From positions 39,753 through 103,752 of the forward strand of contig DWYP01000003.1 of the NCBI GenBank assembly GCA_019118605.1: 64,000 nucleotides of DNA. Direction: 5' to 3'. Position numbers and translations under genes: made by a program. Below are positions 26,414-34,994 of this stretch, one piece after another; the first letter of the stretch is position 1, and each line of letters starts with the position of its first letter. The DNA comes from Candidatus Alistipes faecavium. Its GTDB lineage: Bacteria; Bacteroidota; Bacteroidia; Bacteroidales; Rikenellaceae. The notes under the pieces are model-generated. The model did not search any database. It saw only the letters and a list, made by a program, of their open reading frames with translations, and was not told the origin of the DNA.

Positions 26414-26845
26414 ATGGGCTTCTTTACCCCTTACAAGAAACACGCGAACCGCTTCAACTACGTGCCGCGTTACTACAATCCCGATAAGGAGGCGCGCGAG
26501 CAGCGCCGGGCCGAACTGCGCGGCGAACGCTCCGAGGATGCCGGGCAGGAGTACCAGCCCGGGCAGTACATCCGCACGCAGCGCGACGCCCGTGCGGCGC
26601 ATCGCCGCGCGTCGGACGACCGGGGGCGCACGCGGGTGCTGAAGATGGTTGCCGCGGCAGTGTTGCTGCTGCTGTTCATCTATTTGCTCTACCCGCGTCT
26701 GGCCGATGCCGTGATGCGCGCCCGGCAGGGTGCGGCGGCTCCGGCCGCCGGGGAGCAGTTCGAGGAGTTCAATCCCTATGCCCCGATCGTCGTGGTCCCG
26801 AACGACTACGTGGAGGAGGCCGAATCCCAGGATCAGGAGAAGTAG
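26414..26845 (+). CDS. Small single-pass membrane protein upstream of mutL (unknown function)
   Basis: A 143-residue protein that I do not recognise as a named family. The N terminus is basic and aromatic (GFFTPYKKHANRFNYVPRYY), followed by a long Arg/Glu-rich cytoplasmic stretch. One membrane helix lies at about residues 76-96 (VLKMVAAAVLLLLFIYLLYP), and a short acidic Pro-containing tail would lie outside. mutL starts at the base after its stop codon (26846), so the two are tightly coupled. I infer a conserved envelope-associated protein; no enzymatic motif is present. Confidence 0.8.
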   Translation: MGFFTPYKKHANRFNYVPRYYNPDKEAREQRRAELRGERSEDAGQEYQPGQYIRTQRDARAAHRRASDDRGRTRVLKMVAAAVLLLLFIYLLYPRLADAVMRARQGAAAPAAGEQFEEFNPYAPIVVVPNDYVEEAESQDQEK

Positions 26846-28891
26846 ATGGCCGACAGAATCAGACTTTTACCCGAGGTAGTCGCCAACCAGATCGCGGCGG
26901 GGGAGGTGGTCAACCGTCCGTCGTCGGTGGTCAAGGAGATGATGGAGAATGCGCTCGATGCCGGGGCGACCTCCGTCAAGGTCAACTTCCGCGACGGCGG
27001 CAAGGACCTCATCCAGATCGTCGACAACGGCTGCGGCATGTCGCCCCTCGATGCGCGGATGGCCTTCGACCGCCACGCCACGAGCAAGATCGGCGCCGTG
27101 GAGGACATCTATGCCCTGCATACGTTCGGATTCCGCGGCGAGGCCCTCGCGTCGATCGCCGCGGTCTCGCAGGTCGAGCTCCGCACGCGGCAGGAGGGCG
27201 ACGAGATGGGCACCCAGACCGAGATCAACGGCGGGCAGTTCGCCTCGCAGCAGCCGGTGCTGTGCCCCGTGGGGTCGCAGTTCTTCGTGCGCAACCTCTT
27301 CTACAACGTCCCGGCGCGGCGTCGCTTCCTGGACAAGAGCACCACGTCGGCGGCGCAGATCCGGAGCGAGTTCCAGCGTGTCGCGCTGTGCAACCCCCAG
27401 GTGGCCTTCGAGCTCTATGCCAACGACGCTCCGGTCTATACGTTGCCGTCCGCGACGCTTGCCGGGCGCATCGTCGACGTCGTGGGACGCCATATCAAGC
27501 AGAACCTCCTGGAGGTCGAGGCCGACACCTCGATCGCCCGCATCGCAGGGTACATCGGACGTCCCGCCGCGGCCAAGAAACGCAATACGGAGCAGTACCT
27601 GTTCGTCAACGGGCGCTATTTCCGGAGCTCCTACCTGCAGAGCGCCATCCTCAAGGCGTATGAGAAACTGATTCCCGAGAGCAGCCAGCCCTCCTATTTC
27701 CTCTACCTGACGCTCGATCCCTCACGGATCGACGTCAACGTCCACCCGCAGAAGACCGAGGTGCGCTTTGCCGACGAGGAGGCCGTGTGGCAGATCCTCC
27801 ACGCCGCCGTGCGCGAGACCCTTGCCAAGACGGGCGCCGTGCCGCTGATGGATTTCGACCGCAGCGACATGCTGGAGATCCCCGTGCTGCAGCAGGGCGC
27901 CGTCTACCGCGAGCCCGCCGCGACATCGAACCGCGACTACAATCCCTTCCGCGAGGAGTATATCGACCCTTCGGCCCCCGACCCGAATGCCGAATTCGCA
28001 GGCTTCGACGTTCCGTACGCCGCTGCGGACGGGGAGTCGGACGGAGAACCGGGCGCGATGTCCGTTTCGGGGCGCCGCATGGCGGGAGCGGCGGCGTTCG
28101 GAAGCCTCCGCACAACCGTTCCGGAACTGCCCGGGGAGGAGATCCGCGACATTCCCTCCGCATTCGGTGGGCCGGAGTCCGCAGCCGGGAGCGGCGACTA
28201 CGAAGAATTCGAATCGGGCGGGGATTTCGAACTCCTCCCGTCGGATTCCGCGAGGGAGAGCACGCTCGATTTCATCCCCTCGGAGGAGGCTCCCGAGCAG
28301 AAGCGCCTCGACATCGAACAGGAGGCCGTCTTTTCCGACCCCCTGCCGCTGGCGGGCGGTTACCTCGTCGCCCTGATGTCGGGGCGTCTGGTCGTCGTGG
28401 ATGTCCGCAGGGCCCGGGAGCGGATCTTTTACGAGAACTGCCTCCGGATGCTGGGCCGCGGTGCCGTTCCGAGCCAGCGGCTGCTCTTCCCCGAACGCCT
28501 GGAGCTCTCGACGGACGAATACGCCCTGCTGGAGGAGCATGCCGTGGAGATCGCGGCGCTGGGCTTCGACCTCGAACTGTGCGGCGAGGGAGCTGTCGAG
28601 GTGAAGGGTACGCCCGCCGACCTGCCCGTGGAGGAGATGGACCAGCTGCTTTTCAACCTGCTGCAGGCGTTCTCGACCCCCGTACCGGTCGCCGACGTCC
28701 GCCGTGAGAGGATCGCGGCCGCCATGGCCCGCTCGGCTTGCCGCGGCGCCTGCCCGCCCCTTTCGCGCGAGGAGGCCTCCGTGCTGCTCGGGCAGCTCGC
28801 CGCCACACGGAGCTACAGCTTCTCGCCCTCGGGAAAGTCTGTCGTCGCGGAGATCACCCCGGAAGATTTGTGTGCCAAGCTGGGACAGTGA
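26846..28891 (+). CDS. mutL: DNA mismatch repair protein MutL
   Basis: A 681-residue MutL. The N-terminal GHKL ATPase is complete (EVVANQIAAGEVVNRPSSVV, ENALDAGATS, DNGCGM, ATSKI, TFGFRGEAL SIAAV). A low-complexity acidic linker covers about residues 360-490, and a C-terminal dimerisation domain follows (ENCLRMLGRGAVPSQRLLF). The C-terminal ACR and CPHGRP-type endonuclease motifs are not evident; instead ARSACRGACPPLSREE stands in the corresponding place. MutL couples MutS mismatch recognition to strand incision. It abuts the upstream membrane-protein gene. Confidence 0.95.
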   Translation: MADRIRLLPEVVANQIAAGEVVNRPSSVVKEMMENALDAGATSVKVNFRDGGKDLIQIVDNGCGMSPLDARMAFDRHATSKIGAVEDIYALHTFGFRGEALASIAAVSQVELRTRQEGDEMGTQTEINGGQFASQQPVLCPVGSQFFVRNLFYNVPARRRFLDKSTTSAAQIRSEFQRVALCNPQVAFELYANDAPVYTLPSATLAGRIVDVVGRHIKQNLLEVEADTSIARIAGYIGRPAAAKKRNTEQYLFVNGRYFRSSYLQSAILKAYEKLIPESSQPSYFLYLTLDPSRIDVNVHPQKTEVRFADEEAVWQILHAAVRETLAKTGAVPLMDFDRSDMLEIPVLQQGAVYREPAATSNRDYNPFREEYIDPSAPDPNAEFAGFDVPYAAADGESDGEPGAMSVSGRRMAGAAAFGSLRTTVPELPGEEIRDIPSAFGGPESAAGSGDYEEFESGGDFELLPSDSARESTLDFIPSEEAPEQKRLDIEQEAVFSDPLPLAGGYLVALMSGRLVVVDVRRARERIFYENCLRMLGRGAVPSQRLLFPERLELSTDEYALLEEHAVEIAALGFDLELCGEGAVEVKGTPADLPVEEMDQLLFNLLQAFSTPVPVADVRRERIAAAMARSACRGACPPLSREEASVLLGQLAATRSYSFSPSGKSVVAEITPEDLCAKLGQ

Positions 28892-28903
28892 GGCGAAAAA
28901 ACG

Positions 28904-28911
28904 TATTTTTG
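28904..28911 (+). promoter_or_regulatory. -7 element of the rhomboid gene
   Basis: TATTTTTG is an exact TAnnTTTG match, 16 bases before the ATG at 28928 and just after the mutL stop. A -33 TTTG at the proper distance is missing. Confidence 0.45.
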
Positions 28912-28927
28912 TGAAAATTTCGACCCT

Positions 28928-29530
28928 ATGAATTCTTATTTTCAGACCCCTCCCGTGGTCAAGAACCTGATTATCATCAACGTCCTGGTATACATGGCCA
29001 CGGCGCTGCTCCCCGTGGGCCCGAAAATCATGGAGTTCTGCGCCCTGTCGCTCGGCACGCCGTTTTTCCATACCTACCAGTTCGTCACCTACATGTTCCT
29101 CCACGGAGGTTTCGACCATATCTTCTTCAACATGTTCGCCCTGTGGATGTTCGGCCGTACGCTCGAGTACGAGCTCGGCTCGCGGCGCTTCCTGATCTAT
29201 TACATGGTCTGCGGCATCGGCGCGGCGCTGATCCAGTACCTCACGGCCCTGGTCTTCGGGGAACTTCCGCTGATGCTCGTCGGGGCTTCCGGCGCGGTCA
29301 TGGGCCTGCTGCTGGCTTTCGGGGTTCTGCATCCCAATGCCACGATCATGCTGCTCTTCCCGCCCATCCCGATGAAGGCCAAGTGGTTCGTCATCATCTA
29401 CGGCGTGATCGAGCTGTTCCTCGGATGGCGCGGGGTGGGCAATGTGGCCCACTTCGCCCATGTCGGCGGCATGCTCTGGGGCTTTCTGCTGCTCTATTGG
29501 TGGCGATATACCGGAAAAATCCGCTTCTGA
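28928..29530 (+). CDS. Rhomboid-family intramembrane serine protease
   Basis: A 200-residue membrane protein with six predicted helices. The catalytic serine is in GASGAVMG (Ser121), and the catalytic histidine is in HFAHVGG (His178). The HGGFDHIFFNMFALW segment (His64, Asn68) completes the oxyanion-hole region. It would cleave transmembrane substrates within the inner membrane. The start at 28928 follows a TATTTTTG box. The EEP-family gene begins three bases after its stop, so the pair is an operon. Confidence 0.95.
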   Translation: MNSYFQTPPVVKNLIIINVLVYMATALLPVGPKIMEFCALSLGTPFFHTYQFVTYMFLHGGFDHIFFNMFALWMFGRTLEYELGSRRFLIYYMVCGIGAALIQYLTALVFGELPLMLVGASGAVMGLLLAFGVLHPNATIMLLFPPIPMKAKWFVIIYGVIELFLGWRGVGNVAHFAHVGGMLWGFLLLYWWRYTGKIRF

Positions 29531-29533
29531 CCC

Positions 29534-30679
29534 ATGTCGGACGTCTACTATAACGAATTCGACCGCCCGGCGGAGAAGAAACGCCGCACGGGGCTGGCGA
29601 TGCGCCTTGTCGATCTGCTGTTCACGCTCTTTTCGGCAGCCGTGGGCGCGGCGCTGTTCCTGACCTATCTGGTCCCGCATGTCAACCCCGGGAAGGTTTG
29701 GTTCTTCCCCGTGCTGGGACTCGCGGCCCCGGGCATCTATGTCGCCGCCGTCGTGCTGATGCTCTACTGGATCATCCGCTGGCGATGGCTGCGCGCCGGG
29801 ACGATGCTCGTGCTGGTTGTCGTGGGACTCTTCAAGGTCTCGCTCTTCTGGCATCCCGAGTTCCGCCGCTCGTACGGGGATCCCGACTACGGCCGGGGCA
29901 CCTTCAAGGTGATGAGCTACAACGTGCGGGGCTTCTATGATTCCGGAAGCGGGCGCAGCAGCGCCGACAGCATCCTGACGCTCATCGACAGCCTGGATCC
30001 CGACATCGTCTGCCTGCAGGAGTTCAATCCGCGCCTCGCGGCGCGATCCGAAGCCTTCTCGCTGCTCGACGAGAAGTACGAAAGCGCCACCTACGGACTT
30101 TCGGCCGACGATCCCGATGCGGGGATGACGCCGCTTGCCGTGCTGAGCAAGTACCGGATCCTGCGTTCGGGCGTGGTGCTGACCCCCAAGTCGTCGGTGT
30201 GGGCCGACCTGCTCGTCGGCGAGGATACCGTGCGGGTGTTCAACAACCACCTCCATTCGACGGCCATCAACGCCTCGGACAACGAATACCTCACCACGCG
30301 CCGCTTCCTTTCGGATACGGCGCGCGAGAGCAAGCTCCGCAGCATCGTCTCGCGCCTTCGCAAGAACAGTATCCTGCGGGCCGCACAGGTCGACAGCATC
30401 GCCGACGTCCGGGCGACGGTGCGCACGCCGGTCATCGTCTGCGGGGATTTCAACGACACCCCCGTGTCGTATGTCTACCGCGTGATGTCGGACGGCCTGC
30501 AGGATGCCTTCCGGGCCTGCGGATCGGGATATTCGCACACCTACAGGGGCTTCTTCAATACGCTGCGCATCGACTACATCCTCAGTTCCGGGGCGCTCGA
30601 ACCCCTGTCGTACGAGACCGTCCCGGTGGATTATTCGGATCACCATCCCGTGCTGGTGCGCCTGCGGCGGAGTTCCTGA
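29534..30679 (+). CDS. Membrane-anchored endonuclease/exonuclease/phosphatase (EEP) family protein
   Basis: A 381-residue protein. The first 110 residues hold three membrane helices, and the rest is an EEP hydrolase domain. Visible EEP motifs are FKVMSYNVRGF, IVCLQEFNPR, VVCGDFNDTPVSYVYR and DYSDHHPVLVRLR, with the expected Asn, Glu, Asp, Asn and His metal and catalytic residues. Such proteins hydrolyse phosphodiesters (nucleic acid, or lipid head groups such as sphingomyelin or phosphoinositide); the substrate cannot be told. Membrane anchoring with the active domain outside suggests a periplasmic role. It follows the rhomboid gene by three bases. Confidence 0.9.
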   Translation: MSDVYYNEFDRPAEKKRRTGLAMRLVDLLFTLFSAAVGAALFLTYLVPHVNPGKVWFFPVLGLAAPGIYVAAVVLMLYWIIRWRWLRAGTMLVLVVVGLFKVSLFWHPEFRRSYGDPDYGRGTFKVMSYNVRGFYDSGSGRSSADSILTLIDSLDPDIVCLQEFNPRLAARSEAFSLLDEKYESATYGLSADDPDAGMTPLAVLSKYRILRSGVVLTPKSSVWADLLVGEDTVRVFNNHLHSTAINASDNEYLTTRRFLSDTARESKLRSIVSRLRKNSILRAAQVDSIADVRATVRTPVIVCGDFNDTPVSYVYRVMSDGLQDAFRACGSGYSHTYRGFFNTLRIDYILSSGALEPLSYETVPVDYSDHHPVLVRLRRSS

Positions 30680-30706
30680 TTCCGCGGGACTTTCCCGCCG
30701 GGAGTG

Positions 30707-30737
30707 TTGCCGAAGCGGAAAAATCTTCCTATCTTTG
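30707..30737 (+). promoter_or_regulatory. Promoter of the YhcH-family gene
   Basis: TTG (30707-30709), a 20-base spacer and TATCTTTG (30730-30737) match the Bacteroidetes promoter. The start codon is at 30795, giving a leader of about 50 bases. Confidence 0.7.
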
Positions 30738-30794
30738 TCTGCGGCCGCCCGAAACCGATTTCCGACGTCCGCCGTTTCAAACATTTTCAGAACC

Positions 30795-31244
30795 ATGATT
30801 TTAGACTCCCTGAACAACCGTGCGCTCTACTATGGCATCAGCCCGCGCATGCAGCAGGCTTTCGAGTGGATCGTTTCGACCGACTGGAACTCGCTCGAGG
30901 CCGGAACCCACGAACTCGACGGAAAGGCGATCTTCGCCAACGTGATGGATGTGGATCTGAAGCGGAAACCCGATGCCAAGCTCGAGATCCACGACCGTTA
31001 TATCGACATCCAGGTGCTCATCTCCGGGGAGGAGGAGACCTTCGGGTGGAGCGAGCGCAGGGATCTGAAGCGCCCGCTCGGGCCGTTCGACGCACAGAAG
31101 GACATCCAGTTCTTCGACGACGTGCCGCAGACCTGCTACACGCTGCGCCCCGGACAGTTCACCGTGCTGCTCCCCGACGACGGACATGCTCCGATGATCG
31201 GCCAGGGCCGCGTGCGCAAGATCATCGTCAAGGTGCTCCGATAA
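30795..31244 (+). CDS. YhcH/YjgK/YiaL family protein
   Basis: A 149-residue cupin-like protein (DUF386). Characteristic segments are GTHELDGKAIFANVMDVDL, HDRYIDIQVLISGEE and LLPDDGHAPMIG followed by KIIVKV, containing the conserved metal-binding His and Asp residues. Known relatives include the N-acetylneuraminate anomerase NanQ and proteins associated with sugar catabolism (EbgC). No sugar-utilisation gene is adjacent, so the substrate is open. The ATG at 30795 fits the family N terminus (MILDSLNN). It has its own promoter and a strong terminator (31271-31299). Confidence 0.9.
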   Translation: MILDSLNNRALYYGISPRMQQAFEWIVSTDWNSLEAGTHELDGKAIFANVMDVDLKRKPDAKLEIHDRYIDIQVLISGEEETFGWSERRDLKRPLGPFDAQKDIQFFDDVPQTCYTLRPGQFTVLLPDDGHAPMIGQGRVRKIIVKVLR

Positions 31245-31270
31245 AGCGTCGCGGAGGCGGAGATGCCCGA

Positions 31271-31299
31271 AAGCCGGAAAAATTTTTCCGGCTTTTTTT
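31271..31299 (+). terminator. Terminator of the YhcH-family gene
   Basis: A perfect palindrome (AAGCCGGAAAAA with its complement, 31271-31294) followed by further T residues to 31299. A textbook intrinsic terminator 26 bases after the stop codon. Confidence 0.9.
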
Positions 31300-31360
31300 C
31301 TTTCGCAGGACAATATAACGGCCTTTTTCGGAGTTATATAATCGACTAATATCCAAACAC

Positions 31361-31745
31361 ATGAAACGCTTTTATGTTCTTGTCTTCGCCCTTGCGGCCT
31401 TTTCCGCGCCGCTGTGGGCCCAGGCTTTGGCGCCCCCCCCCTGCCGCTCCGCAGGAGGCCTCCACACCGGAATCCACCCTCTCCGACCCCTCCGCCCGGG
31501 CCATGCGCGAATCGCAGCGGCTGCAGAAGGCGCTGGATCTGAATGCCCGGCAGACCGGAAAGGTCTACAAACTCTATTTTAAACATTTCAAGAAAGAGAC
31601 CCCGCCGTTCGGAGGCCCGGAAGGGATGCCCGGACGTCCCGGACGCCCGGGAGGCCCCGGAGCGCGCCCCGCGGGAGCCGCTGAAAGACCTGCGGAAGGG
31701 CCCGCGGAAGGATCGGCCCCCGCTCCGGCGCTTCCTGAACGGTAG
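31361..31745 (+). pseudogene. Small secreted protein interrupted by a frameshift at a C9 tract
   Basis: The ATG at 31361 opens a clear signal peptide (MKRFYVLVFALAAF then SAPLWAQA). The frame then runs into a tract of nine C residues (31433-31441) and afterwards encodes nonsense to a stop at 31582. The +1 frame continues a sensible protein (AAPQEASTPESTLSDP, then RAMRESQRLQKALDLNARQT) to a stop at 31745, ending in a Pro/Gly/Ala-rich tail. With eight C residues one 127-residue protein would result. The helical LQKALDLNARQTGKVYKLY stretch faintly resembles small periplasmic Spy/DUF4890-like proteins. Slippage (phase variation), mutation or an assembly error are all possible. Confidence 0.75.
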
Positions 31746-31760
31746 TGTCGTCAAAAACCG

Positions 31761-31796
31761 CGCAGCCCCCGGAATCAACCGATTCCGGGGGCTGCG
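31761..31796. terminator. Bidirectional terminator between the frameshifted gene and ugd
   Basis: A perfect 16-bp stem (31761-31776 with 31781-31796) with a four-base loop AACC, between convergent genes ending at 31745 and 31816. An A run just before the stem gives a T tract for minus-strand transcripts from ugd. Confidence 0.8.
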
Positions 31797-31815
31797 CCGT
31801 ATCGTCGGGACGGGG

Positions 31816-33135
31816 TTATTTGCCGATTCCCACGTAGCGGAACCCTGCGGCAAGAACCTCCTGCTTGTCGAAGATGTTGCGTCCGTCGATGACCGCATTG
31901 CCGCGCATCTGCCCGCGGAGCAGCGTCCAGTCGGGCATGCGGAACTCCTTCCATTCGGTCATCAGCACCAGGGCGTCGGCCCCCTGCGTGGCGTCGTATT
32001 TCGTCCGCACGTAGCGGATCGTGCGCCCGGCCATGCGGCGGCGGCATTCGTCCATCGCTACGGGATCGTAGACCGCAACCTTGGCTCCGGCCTCGAGCAG
32101 GCGGTCGATGACCACCAGCGCCGGAGCCTCGCGCATGTCGTCGGTCTCGGGTTTGAACGACAGGCCCCAGAGTGCGATCTTCCGCCCCCGGAGCTCCCCG
32201 CCCAGCGCGCGCTGCAGCTTCTCGAAGACAATGCCCTTCTGCTGTTCGTTGACCCGCTCCACGGCCTCGATGACCTGCATCGGGTATCCGTGTTCGCGGC
32301 CCGTGTGGGCCAGGGCCTTCACGTCCTTCGGGAAGCACGACCCTCCGTATCCGCAGCCGGGGTAGAGGAACTTCGTGCCGATCCGGGCGTCCGATCCGAT
32401 GCCCTTGCGGACCATCTCCACGTCGGCACCCACGCGGTCGCAGAGGTTTGCGATGTCGTTCATGAACGAGATGCGCGTGGCGAGCATGGCGTTGGCGGCG
32501 TATTTGGTCATTTCGGCCGAAGGGATGTCCATGAACAGGACGCGGAAGTTGTTGATAAGGAAGGGACGGTAGAGCTTGGCCATCAGCTCGCGGGCACGCT
32601 CGCTGTCGACGCCCACGACCACCCTGTCGGGCGACATGAAGTCCTTGATGGCGTTTCCCTCCTTCAGGAACTCGGGGTTCGAGGCGACGTCGAACGGGAT
32701 GTCGCACCCGCGTTTTGCGAGCTCCTCCTCGATGACGGCGCGCACCTTGCGGGCCGTGCCCACCGGCACGGTGCTCTTGGTCACCAGGACGGTGTATTTG
32801 CGGATGTGGCGCCCGAACGTGCGGGCCACCTCGAGCACGTACTTCAGATCGGCCGATCCGTCCTCGTCGGGCGGTGTCCCCACGGCCGAGAAGACCACTT
32901 CGACCGAATCGAGGCATTCGCACAGGTCGGTGGTGAAGTGCAGGCGTCCGGCGGCGACATTGCGCCGCACGAGGTCGTCGAGGCCCGGTTCGTAGATGGG
33001 GATCCTCCCGGCGCGGAGGGCTTCGATCTTCTTCGTGTCGGTGTCGACGCAGGTGATGTCGAGACCCATTTCGGCGAAACAGGTTCCCGATACGAGTCCC
33101 ACGTATCCGGTTCCCACGATGGCTATTTTCATCAT
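31816..33135 (-). CDS. ugd: UDP-glucose 6-dehydrogenase
   Basis: A 439-residue enzyme that oxidises UDP-glucose to UDP-glucuronate with two NAD+, for surface polysaccharides. It has an N-terminal Rossmann fold (KIAIVGTGYVGLVSGTCFAE), the FSAVGTPPDEDG motif and the KSTVPVGTARKV segment. The active-site cysteine is near residue 267 in YPGCGYGGSCFPKD, and the C-terminal UDP-binding domain includes WGLSFKPETDDMREAP. Two adjacent ATG codons (33135 and 33132) are possible starts. It lies 82 bases downstream of the flavodiiron gene with no visible promoter between, so co-transcription is likely. Confidence 0.96.
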   Translation of the reverse strand: MMKIAIVGTGYVGLVSGTCFAEMGLDITCVDTDTKKIEALRAGRIPIYEPGLDDLVRRNVAAGRLHFTTDLCECLDSVEVVFSAVGTPPDEDGSADLKYVLEVARTFGRHIRKYTVLVTKSTVPVGTARKVRAVIEEELAKRGCDIPFDVASNPEFLKEGNAIKDFMSPDRVVVGVDSERARELMAKLYRPFLINNFRVLFMDIPSAEMTKYAANAMLATRISFMNDIANLCDRVGADVEMVRKGIGSDARIGTKFLYPGCGYGGSCFPKDVKALAHTGREHGYPMQVIEAVERVNEQQKGIVFEKLQRALGGELRGRKIALWGLSFKPETDDMREAPALVVIDRLLEAGAKVAVYDPVAMDECRRRMAGRTIRYVRTKYDATQGADALVLMTEWKEFRMPDWTLLRGQMRGNAVIDGRNIFDKQEVLAAGFRYVGIGK

Positions 33136-33217
33136 ATTCGGCGCGGTTGGTTGGGGTTGTGTGCGGTGCGGGGGCGTGCGGCGCCAGACCGGCGCCCCTT
33201 TCGGAACGGTTTTCGGA

Positions 33218-34411
33218 CTATTCTTCCTGTGCGGGCTTCCCGGCGACGCGTGCGGCCAGGTTCCGGCAGGCTTCGTACATGTTCGCGGAGAATCCCTGCT
33301 TCATCTCCACAGGGTCGCAGAGGGGCTCCCACTTCATCTTCTGGGCGAACTCGCCCATCTGCCGCACGGCGGCTCCGGCCCAGCAGAACGATCCGAAGAA
33401 CCCGAAGCGGCGGGCGGGGATGCAGCGTGCCGCGAGGCGTTCGAGCAGCTCCGCGACCGGCGGGAAGAGCCCTCCGTTGTAGGTGGGGCTCCCGACCAGC
33501 AGGGTGTCGAAGCGGAAGATGTCGCGCAGCACGATGGAGGGGTCGGCATAGGAGAGGTTGTAGACCCGGATCGGGTGAACCCCCTGGTCGGCAAGCTCCC
33601 GGGCGATGCGCTCGGCCATCTGCTCCGTATTCCCGTACATCGAGGCGTAGGCCACGACCACGCCCTTCTCGCCTTCGTAGCGGCTCAGGCGGTCGTAGGT
33701 GTCGATCACGCGGTCGATCTGCTGCTGCCACACGGGGCCGTGCGTCGGGCAGATCGTCTCCACGGGCAGCGTGCGGACTTTCTGCAGGGCCTTCTGCACC
33801 GGGACGCCGTATTTTCCCACGATGCAGGCGTAGTAGCGGCGCATCTCGTCCCAGAAGTGCTCGGTCTCGACCTGCGAATCGGTGATGCCGCCGTCGAGGG
33901 CTCCGAACGTCCCGAAGGCGTCTCCCGAGAAGACCGTGCGCCGCTCGGGACACCACGAAACCATCGTCTCGGGCCAGTGGACCATGGGGATGAGGTGGAA
34001 CGAGAGGCTCAGGCCTCCGAGGTCGAGCGTCTCGCCCTCCCTGACTTCGAGCAGCCCCTCGGTGATGCCGTAGAATCCGCCGATCATCTGCAAGGTCTTG
34101 GCGTTTCCGACGATCTGCAGCCCGGGGTAGAGGCGGCGCAGGGCGACGATCGACGACGAGTGGTCGGGTTCCATGTGGTTGACCACGAGATAGTCGATCT
34201 TCCGCTCCCCGATGATTTCACGGATGTTGGCCTCGAGCAGGCTGCCGTACGAGGCCTCGACGGTGTCGATCAGGGCGATTTTGTCCCCGACGACCAGGTA
34301 TGCGTTGTACGATACGCCGAAGGGCAGAGACCAGAGGGCCTCGAAGCGCGTTGTCGTGCGGTCGTTCACTCCGACGTAATGGATTCCGGGAAGTATCTCC
34401 GTAATGTTCAT
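33218..34411 (-). CDS. FprA-type flavodiiron protein
   Basis: A 397-residue A-type flavoprotein that reduces O2 to water or NO to N2O in the cytoplasm of anaerobes. The N-terminal metallo-beta-lactamase-like domain carries the diiron ligands in NHMEPDHS (His79, Glu81, Asp83, His84), MVHWPETM (His145), FSGDAFG (Asp164) and CPTHGPVW. The C-terminal flavodoxin domain starts at about residue 255 (VVVAYASMYGNTEQMAERIA) and shows the SPTYNGGLFPPVAELL FMN loop. No rubredoxin domain is fused, so an external electron donor is needed. A -7 box lies at 34494-34501. Confidence 0.95.
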   Translation of the reverse strand: MNITEILPGIHYVGVNDRTTTRFEALWSLPFGVSYNAYLVVGDKIALIDTVEASYGSLLEANIREIIGERKIDYLVVNHMEPDHSSSIVALRRLYPGLQIVGNAKTLQMIGGFYGITEGLLEVREGETLDLGGLSLSFHLIPMVHWPETMVSWCPERRTVFSGDAFGTFGALDGGITDSQVETEHFWDEMRRYYACIVGKYGVPVQKALQKVRTLPVETICPTHGPVWQQQIDRVIDTYDRLSRYEGEKGVVVAYASMYGNTEQMAERIARELADQGVHPIRVYNLSYADPSIVLRDIFRFDTLLVGSPTYNGGLFPPVAELLERLAARCIPARRFGFFGSFCWAGAAVRQMGEFAQKMKWEPLCDPVEMKQGFSANMYEACRNLAARVAGKPAQEE

Positions 34412-34493
34412 GATGCGTGACTTTTAAGACGTTTTTCCCGGGCGGCGGGGCGGAGTTTCGGGCCCTTCCTGCCGTGCGGGAGGATTCGCTGTG

Positions 34494-34501
34494 CAAAGAT
34501 A
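34494..34501 (-). promoter_or_regulatory. -7 element of the flavodiiron gene
   Basis: The minus strand reads TATCTTTG, an exact -7 match, about 83 bases upstream of the start at 34411. No -33 TTTG is found at 19-21 bases, which may indicate an activator-dependent promoter. Confidence 0.5.
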
Positions 34502-34604
34502 GCCTTTTTTTGAATACCTGCGGAGGCGCATCGTCAAATCGTGCCGAAAAAACAGGCGAAAAGAGACGGATCTCGCATCGGGCGATGCTCCGGCAGGCTC
34601 CCGC

Positions 34605-34790
34605 CCGGGGCTGTCCGGCACTGTCCGGGTTCCGTTTGGGGGCTGTCCGGGACTGTCCGCATTCCGGTGGAGTTGTCCGCTCTCGCCTGCATCTCGTCCG
34701 TATCTCACCCGTATCCCGCCCGTATCCCGCCCAAATCCTGTCCGTTTTCCTGTCCGTTTTCCTGTCCGTTCTCCGTCCGACCCTTGCCTG
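34605..34790. repeat. Degenerate 11- and 12-bp tandem repeats between the flavodiiron and GH92 genes
   Basis: The 583-base gap 34412-34994 holds no convincing gene. It contains scattered CTGTCCG motifs (34605-34680), then three 11-bp GTATCCCGCCC-like units (34700-34732) and three 12-bp TGTCCGTTTTCC-like units (34739-34774). The repeats are fully contained between the two divergent promoters. The long open frames across them on both strands are low-complexity artefacts of the repeats. Confidence 0.8.
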
Positions 34791-34931
34791 CGGCGCGGCA
34801 AAACCGCCCCCTTGCGGCTTATTGTGGCACATTATGGCCCTTGCGGCTTCCTGAAACGACTCCGTATTGCGCTGGACGGCAGTTGTTTGGCAGAATGTTC
34901 GGACAAACGGGCCTCTTTCGGTGAAATTCCG

Positions 34932-34963
34932 TTTGAAACATTGCCGAATTCGTCGTATCTTTA
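34932..34963 (+). promoter_or_regulatory. Promoter of the GH92 gene
   Basis: TTTG (34932-34935), a 20-base spacer and TATCTTTA (34956-34963) match the Bacteroidetes promoter with one -7 mismatch. The start codon is at 34995, about 31 bases downstream. Confidence 0.65.
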
Positions 34964-34994
34964 TCCGCCGATTAGACACCGAAAATCCGATACG

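Noticed and set aside
34417..34924. Open frames of 125-145 codons between the flavodiiron and GH92 genes
   Set aside because: They translate tandem repeats into Arg/Gly/Pro/Ser-rich periodic sequence and overlap both promoters.
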